Below, one piece after another: positions 36,391 to 43,300 of a stretch of 64,000 bases of DNA. Location of the stretch: NCBI GenBank assembly GCA_963732855.1, contig CAVTBB010000005.1, forward strand, positions 62,001 to 126,000, in the 5' to 3' direction. The number at the start of each line of letters is the position of its first letter. The stretch's first letter is position 1. This DNA comes from DASXVU01 sp963732855. GTDB taxonomy: Archaea; Thermoplasmatota; Thermoplasmata; Methanomassiliicoccales; UBA472. Below the pieces are notes generated by a model. It had not been told where the DNA came from. It made no database searches and worked only from the letters and a program-made list of their open reading frames with translations. Made by a program: the position numbers and the translations under genes.

Positions 36391-36714
36391 ATCCATTGTG
36401 GTCTCGAAGGGAACTGGGTGCCTTCCTGGTCGCCCAAGGTGACAGAAGCCGAAGCCAACATGGTCATGAGCTCTACATTCTATATGCATGGCCTCCCGCG
36501 CCCACGGCGTGCTGAGGTCTGCAATGGTGGTCTGGTCAGGACTTACGCAACGCGCCCGGTCCACTACCCCGCGGTCCAAAGCAGTCAGCAATCGGCCCCT
36601 CATTGTTATCATATTGGTACCTCACAGGCCCAGTTCGGTCTAGTCTATCATTAACTAAAGATTTCACCTGTGAAATTACACTAGAACAGAGGCTAAATGC
36701 TAAGTCATCTGGAG

Positions 36715-37114
36715 TCATTTATCGACATGCCACATCTTTATTGTCGCCTTCGGTAGTGGAGGTAGCGGGAATCCATGACGGCAGGAAATACAGAATGTCG
36801 TGTCCATCTCCACCCAATAATGGCAGATTGGGCATTCCTTGCGTAAAGGCGAGGAACAAAAAGGACAATAATGATCCATCCTGTCAATGACGGCTTCGCA
36901 TCGGATGCAGTGCCGCCTGACCTCTCCATCTAACCATGGGGCTAATCGCTCCCTCCGCACTTTCACTACGCGGGTCACTTGAACACCTAGTGTGATGCTT
37001 CCAATAATCGTTCCCTTCTAGTTCAACGTACCGTTGTGCTTGGTCTTCGGCCAATAAGTGACGGGGCTCCTCGAGGCAGCTGAATAGGTCGATCTCCAAA
37101 TCCCAATAATCCAT
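36715..37114 (-). CDS. double zinc-ribbon protein, frameshifted
   Basis: The first frame (from ATG 37114) encodes an acidic helix, MDYWDLEIDLFSCLEEPRHL. After a one-base shift at about 37010 the second frame continues IGSITLGVQVTRVVKVRRER and ends with two zinc ribbons: CIRC with CPFC, and CPIC with CISC. The joined product has about 132 residues. Such ribbons mediate protein or nucleic-acid contacts. GTATATAAAAG at 37148-37158 is a good TATA box for this strand. Confidence 0.7.
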
Positions 37115-37488
37115 CGCAGAACAACAGTCATGAAAGGAATAATTACTTTTATATACGAATTATTATACATCAATTATTGAGTCCTGCAAATGATGATTAT
37201 TTCTAAAGGATAGATGACATCAGAGGCAATGAAATGCTCATGAATGATTTCAATTTGATATGAATTAAGTATACTGGCATATGTGTAAACAAAAAATATT
37301 ATATATTAGCAGTTCAAGTGTGCATATTATCAAAATTCGAACCGAATGCATCCCTTAGGTTTGGCATTCATATTAGAATATTATTGACTATTGTTTAGAT
37401 AGTCCAAAAAATGCTCGGAATGACGGGTGATCGTATTGGCAAGAAAATGTACGGTTGAAAGACGAATCAAGGGAAAGGTTGGGCTACT
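37115..37488. other. AT-rich intergenic region at the border of the accessory region
   Basis: This stretch is far richer in A and T than the preceding genes. It contains the TATA box of the minus-strand zinc-ribbon gene (37148-37158), a second AT-rich promoter-like run (AAAAAATATTATATATTAG, 37290-37309) reading toward the plus-strand redox genes, and one imperfect match to the ars operator, TTCAA-TTTGAT-ATGAA at 37249-37264. I see no gene. Confidence 0.5.
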
Positions 37489-37722
37489 ATGAAGGTCAAA
37501 GGGAAAGTCCTTTTGATAGCGCCTTTTTTGATAATGCTTGGAGTTACATTCGGGGCTGGTCGATATAGTGCGATGGTCTCTTCCTTTGAAGGACATGGGG
37601 CAAAGGGAGCCTATGGTTACGATCTCGTGTTAATTCTCGCTTTATTGATGGTAGCAGGGGCGGTCATTGGGACGGTCGCCTACAGCAAGTTAACCTCGAA
37701 AAAAGCGAAGTCTGATAGGTGA
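37489..37722 (+). CDS. small membrane protein with two transmembrane helices
   Basis: The 77-residue protein has helix 1 at about 6-28 (VLLIAPFLIMLGVTFGAG) and helix 2 at about 46-68 (LVLILALLMVAGAVIGTVAY), with a basic tail (KLTSKKAKSDR). It is 7 bp upstream of the polyferredoxin gene, so it is likely an accessory subunit of that redox module. No named family is recognised. Confidence 0.7.
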   Translation: MKVKGKVLLIAPFLIMLGVTFGAGRYSAMVSSFEGHGAKGAYGYDLVLILALLMVAGAVIGTVAYSKLTSKKAKSDR

Positions 37723-37729
37723 ATCGCAT

Positions 37730-38623
37730 ATGTCAACTAACGACCGATTGAGAGTGTTGAAGAGGAACAAGGTCAGATATGTTACAATGGTGGCTGGCTT
37801 CTTTCTTCTGGTAGCACCATTTGCTTTCTTGACGAACGCCATCTTCGATGTGATCGGGAATACAACCAATCCAACATTGCATACGTTTTGTTATCGTAAT
37901 TCTTTTATCAGTTTAGCGATGGGGAATTTTGGGGCCCTATTCATGTCAGTCGCGGCATGGCTTGTGTTGTCGGTCATCGTCGTCGCCGTGGTTGCCGGAC
38001 CTTTATTCTGCGGATATCTGTGCCCTGTGGGTGCAGCCTCAGAGGGACTTAGCAGGATCGTTCCCTTGCCGAAAAAAGCGAGAGTGAAACTCAAGGATCC
38101 AAAAGTCACCAGATCTATCAGATATGGATTTCTCACAGGCTTCTTCGCAGTTGCCCTCATTGTTGGCTACAAGGTGACCACTGATATCGGATCGATTTGT
38201 TGCAGATATTGTTCATCAGCACCCCTGCAGAACTTTTCCACCGCATTGACCACAGGAAATCTAGGCTTATTAGCGAATTGGACCTCATCCGGTATGATAG
38301 TTCTTCTGGTTTGGCTAGTAATCGGCGGGGTGCTATTGGTGGGAGGGCGGGGTTGGTGCCTCTTCTTATGTCCTCTGGGAGCAGTTTCAGGGTTGGCGCA
38401 TGCTGCGGGATCAAAATTGGGGTTCTACAAGACCACATTCAACAAAAGCAACTGTAAAAACTGTAAAAAATGCAGCGTGACCTGCCCGATGCAAGCCATT
38501 GGAGAGGATGGAAAAGTGGAGGATACGTTGTGCATAGGTTGTCATGAATGTGTTAATAACTGCAATTTCAAGGCGTATAGCTACGGGAGGGGTGATGATG
38601 AAAAAAAGGCTGGTAACAACTAG
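37730..38623 (+). CDS. membrane-bound polyferredoxin (NapH/CcoG-like 4Fe-4S protein)
   Basis: The 297-residue protein has about five membrane helices. Two CxxxCP motifs follow membrane helices (C94-GYL-C98-P and C210-LFL-C214-P), there is a CC-x2-C group (C157, C158, C161), and two ferredoxin clusters lie near the C-terminus: C242-x2-C245-x2-C248-x3-C252 and C268-x2-C271-x2-C274-x3-C278. NapH-like proteins pass electrons from the quinone or cytoplasmic side across the membrane. Together with the DUF2318 protein downstream it suggests a metal- or substrate-reducing chain. Confidence 0.9.
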   Translation: MSTNDRLRVLKRNKVRYVTMVAGFFLLVAPFAFLTNAIFDVIGNTTNPTLHTFCYRNSFISLAMGNFGALFMSVAAWLVLSVIVVAVVAGPLFCGYLCPVGAASEGLSRIVPLPKKARVKLKDPKVTRSIRYGFLTGFFAVALIVGYKVTTDIGSICCRYCSSAPLQNFSTALTTGNLGLLANWTSSGMIVLLVWLVIGGVLLVGGRGWCLFLCPLGAVSGLAHAAGSKLGFYKTTFNKSNCKNCKKCSVTCPMQAIGEDGKVEDTLCIGCHECVNNCNFKAYSYGRGDDEKKAGNN

Positions 38624-38711
38624 AAGAATAGGCCAAAGGGTCGTGACCTGCGGAACGGGGGTCATTGGAAAGACATACCCGATGAGGAACCACCCACCAT
38701 TCCAATCTGGG
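38595..38711 (+). CDS. possible very small protein (38 aa) between redox genes
   Basis: An ATG frame overlapping the end of the polyferredoxin gene encodes MMKKRLVTTRRIGQRVVTCG followed by 18 residues. It contains one Cys and is strongly basic. It fills an otherwise empty 98-bp gap inside an operon, but no family supports it. Confidence 0.25.
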
Positions 38712-38721
38712 AGGTGATCTG

Positions 38722-38979
38722 GTGATCCGTGAAGGACTAGGGAAGGCCGGCTTTGCCTTGGGGGCATTAAGCGCTCCCATCGCGTTCCTGGCCTCAGGTG
38801 GTTGCGGAATCTCATGCGGTTCTTGCCCAGCAGGCGGTGCTTGTGTACTCGGTGCGCCGATCGTATTCGGAGCTGTGTACCTCACCAATAGGAAATACAA
38901 TACCAAGGAGATCGAAATGGCTGAGACCGGGGATGAAATGTCTGGTGATGTAAGTTCGGAGAATCGACCGGATCATTAG
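38722..38979 (+). CDS. small cysteine-rich membrane protein
   Basis: The 85-residue protein starts with GTG preceded by a strong GGAGGTGATC ribosome-binding site. A hydrophobic stretch is interrupted by a cysteine cluster, GGCGISCGSCPAGGACVLGA, which holds four cysteines that could bind a metal or Fe-S cluster or form disulfides. The tail is acidic and hydrophilic. Its place between the polyferredoxin and DUF2318 genes suggests an electron-transfer or metal-binding role. No family name can be given. Confidence 0.7.
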   Translation: MIREGLGKAGFALGALSAPIAFLASGGCGISCGSCPAGGACVLGAPIVFGAVYLTNRKYNTKEIEMAETGDEMSGDVSSENRPDH

Positions 38980-39118
38980 ATGAATGGCCAATCTTCATCT
39001 TTGCCCGTTCTTAGTCGAGAGTTGCGAAAAATGAACCTTAAACGGCGCGACATCGAATCTTTGATACACAAGGAAAAATTGGATAGTCAGTAAGTTGAAG
39101 GATATGGAACTGACAGAA

Positions 39119-39127
39119 TGATAAATA
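39119..39127 (+). promoter_or_regulatory. TATA box of the DUF2318 gene
   Basis: TGATAAATAG is centred about 27 nt before the ATG at 39150, consistent with a leaderless transcript separate from the upstream redox genes. Confidence 0.5.
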
Positions 39128-39149
39128 GCACACACGGAGACTCGGCACG

Positions 39150-39701
39150 ATGGCAAAGGTAAATGAAAAAAAGGGAGAGACGCAGACTGAAAATGCAGGC
39201 GAACCTAGAAAGAAGAATGGGAATCAATACAAAGCAATTGCGATTGTTGCTGTTGTTATTATTTTGATCGCAGGCGTGGTATTATTTTCCAATTATAAGC
39301 CTGAGGCGAAAGGGAACCAATCCACAGTGATCACGATTAAGAACTTCAACTCGACGTCAGTAGCAATACCTCTAAGTTCGATCAGCCAAACCGCTACATG
39401 GTATGAGTGTGACCTCAACGGTTCTTTAGTGCGATTCTTTGTCGTGGAGGATTCATCAGGGACAGTCCATACCGCGTTCGATGAATGCCCTATTTGTTAT
39501 CCCTCCCACCAAGGTTTCAGACAGGAGAATGACATGATGGTGGAAAATTGCTGCAACATGGGGATCGCAATAGGAGAAATCACTGAATCAGGTTGTTCTG
39601 GGATGGATTGTCACCCGGCATATCTGGCCACTCAGGTCATTAACGACAATGTGGTCATATCCGGGTCAGACCTAGCATCTGGATCCTATCTGTTCGCCTA
39701 A
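39150..39701 (+). CDS. membrane-anchored DUF2318 (FtrD-like) Cys-rich protein
   Basis: A lysine-rich cytoplasmic start (about 30 residues) is followed by one membrane helix (AIAIVAVVIILIAGVVLFSN). An external domain carries the DUF2318 cysteine pattern: CPICYPSHQGF, a CC pair (VENCCNMG) and GCSGMDC. DUF2318 proteins are predicted to bind iron or Fe-S on the outer side of the membrane and occur with NapH-like polyferredoxins and Ftr-type iron transporters. Here it follows such a polyferredoxin, so the pair may relay electrons or handle metal at the cell surface (inference). Confidence 0.82.
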   Translation: MAKVNEKKGETQTENAGEPRKKNGNQYKAIAIVAVVIILIAGVVLFSNYKPEAKGNQSTVITIKNFNSTSVAIPLSSISQTATWYECDLNGSLVRFFVVEDSSGTVHTAFDECPICYPSHQGFRQENDMMVENCCNMGIAIGEITESGCSGMDCHPAYLATQVINDNVVISGSDLASGSYLFA

Positions 39702-40133
39702 GGTGTCTTTGTCCGGACATGTCCGCAATCGAGAGAATGTCTAGATATGGTGAATGCAGATAGGACTAGGAGCGTGGCTATACCAAAGGCGTTATAGAAT
39801 TATCTTTCCGCACGACCTTGCCTTGGTCTGCTCATACGATGAATATGTGATGAAATCCGTTGAATCAATGGTCTGCTCCAGAAGGACCCACCGCACAATA
39901 TTGCAGAAACATCATCTTGTTCATCTCGAATTATGATGATGGATGGCGATCGGTCGAATAGTGTTATTGGCAGGTATCATTGTTGTTAGCTTTCCTAGCT
40001 CGCCCCCGCGTTACGGGGAGCGGAGGCGCTGATCTAATGGATCAGGACTCCCAAACGCATAATAAATGTGCCCAGGTGAATATTATCCCTTCAACTGTCG
40101 GTCGCCAGTCATTGGAAGGCCATTTAGGTCCGG
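39702..40133. other. intergenic region between convergent operons
   Basis: No gene is supported here. A perfect 5-bp hairpin with a 5-nt loop (CCCCG-CGTTA-CGGGG, 40004-40018) and a GGACATGTCC palindrome near 39716 lie between the converging redox and acr3 operons. They may mark transcript ends. Confidence 0.35.
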
Positions 40134-40748
40134 TCAGCCTTTCGCCAAGAGGTACATCGGTAATTCGAAACCACTGACTGGCCCGATCTCCAGGCTCCAT
40201 CGGGTGATGCGCTCTAGGCTACTCTTCTGGTCGCCGGCCAGGCCGGATATCATCGCCTTTCTCGTAGAGGATTTGTTGGCTATCCCGCTCTCGTTGATCG
40301 CTTTCATCGCCGCCATCGGTGTTAGGGTCCCTTGCACCGCGGAGTTGTCCATGGTAAAGCCGTTGGTATCCACCGGTATGACGAACGCCTTGACCCTGGC
40401 AGTATTGAAAATCAACTTCAAGATCTGGTGGGTGATTATCGAATTGCTTGTGATCAACACGGGGGAGTTCTCGTCGGGCGAATTGTATTCGAAAAGCTTC
40501 TCCGGTACCTTCTGCTGCATAGGGTCGCTCTCCGGCAGACGGATATTTATGCTCAGCACCGCATCGATTGCTTCAGCCATTCTCCTTTCGATCTTAGTAC
40601 AGCTCACAGCCTTGACCTTTTCGTCGATCAGCATCTGAGCGAATTCTGCCCAGCTTTTTGCGCCGCAGGCCGAACTGTCGCCCTCGGGCAGGTACTTCAC
40701 AATGTCATCTGCTTTCAGTTTGTACAGGTCTATCTCTTCAATGGTCAT
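40134..40748 (-). CDS. mini corrinoid Fe-S protein-like protein (CdhE/AcsC N- and C-terminal domains without the TIM barrel)
   Basis: The 204-residue protein begins like the Fe-S domain of the CO dehydrogenase/acetyl-CoA synthase gamma subunit (DDIVKYLPEGDSSACGAKSW), but only C28 and C50 of the four cluster cysteines remain. The C-terminal part matches the corrinoid-binding end of the same subunit: SPVLITSNSIITHQILKLIF, VIPVDTNGFTMD, AVQGTLTPMAAMKAIN and EIGPVSGFELPMYL. The central methyl-transfer barrel is missing. It is the last gene of the acr3 operon, overlapping its neighbour by 4 bp. A cobamide-linked role in arsenic chemistry is a hypothesis. Confidence 0.75.
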   Translation of the reverse strand: MTIEEIDLYKLKADDIVKYLPEGDSSACGAKSWAEFAQMLIDEKVKAVSCTKIERRMAEAIDAVLSINIRLPESDPMQQKVPEKLFEYNSPDENSPVLITSNSIITHQILKLIFNTARVKAFVIPVDTNGFTMDNSAVQGTLTPMAAMKAINESGIANKSSTRKAMISGLAGDQKSSLERITRWSLEIGPVSGFELPMYLLAKG

Positions 40749-40984
40749 TTCTCCCCCTCCTTTATCCCTTCCTTCAATAAGCTCGCAACGAACTCATCCA
40801 TGCGCTGTCCACCAGCATTTCCGATGCGTTCAGCAAAATCAACGGTTTCTCGGATGTCCAATTCGCTGATCCCCAGCTCCTTAGCCTTCATCAGAAGATG
40901 ACGGAAGCATGGTTGATAGCGTCCGGCGATTGACGCCGCGATGGCCACCAGCTCCTTGGTTTTAGGGTCCATTCTATCTGCCAT
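40745..40984 (-). CDS. carboxymuconolactone decarboxylase (AhpD-like) family protein
   Basis: The 79-residue protein has the CMD pattern KTKELVAIAASIAGRYQPCF, with C26 and H29 (CxxH) in place of the CxxC of AhpD, followed by HLLMKAKELGISELDIRET. Small CMD proteins are often oligomeric and redox-linked. It overlaps acr3 (11 bp) and the mini-CFeSP gene (4 bp), so all three are translated together. A thiol-redox task in arsenic handling is plausible but not shown. Confidence 0.85.
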   Translation of the reverse strand: MADRMDPKTKELVAIAASIAGRYQPCFRHLLMKAKELGISELDIRETVDFAERIGNAGGQRMDEFVASLLKEGIKEGEK

Positions 40985-42095
40985 CCTGAGCCGTGCTCTT
41001 GACCTTGTCGTTCTTATCGTAGTATTTCCGACGGAAGTACAGCGATAGGTTCACCAGTGAAATCAGCACGGGCACCTCCACCAATGGTCCGATGACCGTG
41101 GCGAAGGCCACCGCCGAACTGATTCCGAACACACCGACCGCGACTGCGATCGCCAGTTCGAAGTTGTTGCTAGCCGCGGTAAATGATTGCGCCGCTGCGT
41201 GAGGATAATCGAACTTGAAACGTATGGATAGCCAGAAAGATAACAGGAACATGACGGCGAAATAGACGAGCAGCGGGATCGCGATCCTGATCACATCGAA
41301 AGGCGTATCGACGATCGACTGGGCCCTTAGCGAGAACATGACCACTATGGTAAATAGCAATGCCAGCAAAGAGACCTTCCCTGCCACCGGTATGAATTTG
41401 TTATCATACCAGTCAGTGCCCATCCTCGGTCTGAGGGTATAACGGCTTATGATACCGGCAAAGAAAGGTACACCTAGGTAGATAATCACGCTAATCGCGA
41501 CAGACACGATGGATATGTCCACGATCACTCCAGAACCGGGAGCTACGACATCGGACAACACAGTAATCAGGAAGTATGCGTAGAACGAATACAGAACGAT
41601 CTGGAATATCGAGTTCAGGGCGACGAGGATTGCGACGTACTCGCTATCCCCTTCAGCCAACTGATTCCAAACCAGGACCATGGCAATGCATCTCGCGACG
41701 CCGGTCAATATCAGACCGACCCGATACAGTGGTTGATCTGGCAGGAATATCCATGCCAGTGCGAACATCAGGAGCGGCCCGACCACATAATTCAACATCA
41801 GGGAAGTCGAGAACATCTTTTTCGCTTCTGGCTGCTTCGTGATCTGGCCAAGCTCTTCGTACTTTACCTTAGCCAGCGGAGGATACATCATTAATATCAG
41901 CCCGATCGCGATTGGGATAGAAGTCGTTCCAACGCTCATCTTGTTCAAGGAATCGGCCAAACTCGGAATAAGGATTCCCAACCCTATACCCAACCCCATG
42001 GCGGCGAATATCCAAACGGTCAGGTACCTGTTCAAGAATGATAATTTCTTCAATCCGCTTGGTGGCAGACTGTTTGCTCCGACGGTCTCACTCAT
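40974..42095 (-). CDS. acr3: Acr3-family arsenite efflux transporter
   Basis: Acr3 exports arsenite using the proton-motive force. The 373-residue protein has ten hydrophobic segments, the essential cysteine in GVARCIAMVLVWNQLAEGD (C136) and the conserved Glu in SNNFELAIAVAVGVFG. It is the first gene of a three-gene operon. Its promoter overlaps the inverted repeat TTCAA-N6-TTGAA at 42132-42147, 37 bp before the ATG, and is divergent from the arsC/arsR transcript. Confidence 0.95.
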   Translation of the reverse strand: MSETVGANSLPPSGLKKLSFLNRYLTVWIFAAMGLGIGLGILIPSLADSLNKMSVGTTSIPIAIGLILMMYPPLAKVKYEELGQITKQPEAKKMFSTSLMLNYVVGPLLMFALAWIFLPDQPLYRVGLILTGVARCIAMVLVWNQLAEGDSEYVAILVALNSIFQIVLYSFYAYFLITVLSDVVAPGSGVIVDISIVSVAISVIIYLGVPFFAGIISRYTLRPRMGTDWYDNKFIPVAGKVSLLALLFTIVVMFSLRAQSIVDTPFDVIRIAIPLLVYFAVMFLLSFWLSIRFKFDYPHAAAQSFTAASNNFELAIAVAVGVFGISSAVAFATVIGPLVEVPVLISLVNLSLYFRRKYYDKNDKVKSTAQDGR

Positions 42096-42131
42096 CAGAT
42101 TCCCTTCTACTATAGACTCTGGCTATTACAT

Positions 42132-42147
42132 TTCAATTATTATTGAA
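42132..42147. promoter_or_regulatory. ArsR-type operator 1 (acr3/arsR divergent promoter)
   Basis: TTCAATTATTATTGAA is a perfect 6-4-6 inverted repeat. Reading toward acr3, the TATA box (minus strand of 42163-42172) puts transcription start at about 42140, inside the repeat. The same TATA sequence on the plus strand (TATAAATA, 42165-42172) serves arsC/arsR. A bound repressor would cover the acr3 start site. Confidence 0.75.
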
Positions 42148-42220
42148 GTAAGACATTTATTCGATATAAATAAGTTCCTAACCATTGTTACCTTTATTGC
42201 CAGTTGAGGGTGATTAATCG

Positions 42221-42687
42221 ATGCAATCAGTACTGTTTATCTGTAAGCATAATTCAGCGCGGCCTCAGATGGCCGAGGGTTGGTAAACAGCCTTTGCTCA
42301 CGTATCCTGACCGCAAAAAGCGCCGACACTAAGCCTAGTCAAGTACATCCACACTCCATTAAGGTCATGGCCGAGCTGGACATCGATCTCTCAAATCATC
42401 AGTCCAAAGGCTTGTCGAGTTCGAGGGGGCAGGAATTTGAATATGTGGTGATAGTCCACTCAAGTGCTGAGGAGGCATGCCCATTCTTTCCTGGAGGCAA
42501 ATAGCAGACATACCACGGTTTTGAGGATCCGTTGGGATTTGTAGGAACTGAACAAGATAAATTGATTACGTTCAGGAAAAGCAGGAATGAAATCAATAAG
42601 TGGATAATCGACAATCTTGTATTACCCAGAGAACAGAGGATGCGAAATGGCCGTCAAGAGTGCAAAAAAGAAAGAATGCTGTACTGA
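42221..42687 (+). pseudogene. arsC: arsenate reductase ArsC (low-molecular-weight phosphatase type), inactivated
   Basis: ArsC reduces arsenate to arsenite. The N-terminus is intact, with the CX5R loop in FICKHNSARPQMAE. At about 42273-42283 the frame shifts and continues as LVNSLCSRILTAKSADTKPS, then SIKVMAELDIDLSNHQSKG and CPFFPGGK. There a TAG (42502-42504) interrupts what continues in frame as QTYHGFEDPLGFVG, then KLITFRKSRNEINKWIIDNL. The two independent lesions suggest a pseudogene. It begins after GAGGGTGAT and precedes arsR in the same transcript. Confidence 0.88.
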
Positions 42688-43021
42688 CGGGCTGAACCTT
42701 CCTGAAGAGATGGAAGTGGCCCTTCACGACAAAGGTGGGTTGGAAGGGTTGAAACGTCTAGTTCCCGATAAGGCAGAACTTATTTCCGAAGCAGAACGTT
42801 TTCATGCGGTGTCTGACCCTATCCGGTTGCAGATATTGCACGCCCTCCTGATAATCGATCTGTGTCCTTGCCTTTTAAAGGAAATCACAGGGTTAACAGA
42901 CTCAGGGTTGTCGTATCATCTCAGCATACTGGAGGAGGCAAAACTGATCTCTTCGTCTTCTAGGAAAAGGTGGCGCGTTTACGTGCTGACCGAGCAAGGT
43001 AAAAAAATGATCAGCAACTGA
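42647..43021 (+). CDS. arsR: ArsR-family arsenite-responsive repressor
   Basis: The 124-residue protein has a winged helix (AVSDPIRLQILHALLIIDLC and TDSGLSYHLSILEEAKLI). The helix carries the arsenite-sensing pair C73 and C75 (DLCPCLL), comparable to ELCVC in E. coli ArsR. A CC pair near the N-terminus (C11, C12) may supply a third ligand. ArsR leaves its operator when As(III) binds. It is the likely reader of the TTCAA-N6-TTGAA repeats in this region. I start at ATG 42647; the frame is open from 42617. Confidence 0.92.
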   Translation: MAVKSAKKKECCTDGLNLPEEMEVALHDKGGLEGLKRLVPDKAELISEAERFHAVSDPIRLQILHALLIIDLCPCLLKEITGLTDSGLSYHLSILEEAKLISSSSRKRWRVYVLTEQGKKMISN

Positions 43022-43300
43022 ATTTTGAATCGAAGGATTTCGGATTATTTGGGTTTTTAGCTGGACGGCCTGCTCATCCGAATTGCTTCAGGTATAACTT
43101 GATTGCAAGGCCTACATGGTGATTCTTATCCAGGGCGGGTGTGAGGATATGAATGTATTTGTCTTTCTTTGAAGTCGCAGATGCCAGATTAGCACTAGTG
43201 TTATTTGACTAGAACCGAAAGGAATGATGGACATTTTCAAAAAAAGTAACTATTTTCAAGCCGGGCAAACCTCACAAAAAAAGGTGGCGGGTCGCCGGCC

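Noticed and set aside
131..42504. In-frame TAG codons (131, 31218, 42502) as possible pyrrolysine sites
   Set aside because: Each affected gene also has frameshifts or other stops, and TAG ends several intact genes here (mscS, hemerythrin, aspS), so ordinary decay is simpler.
43200..43275. Further ArsR operator between arsR and arsA
   Set aside because: TTTTCAAAAAAAGTAAC and TTTTCAAG are direct copies, not an inverted TTCAA-N6-TTGAA, and the flanking genes converge here.
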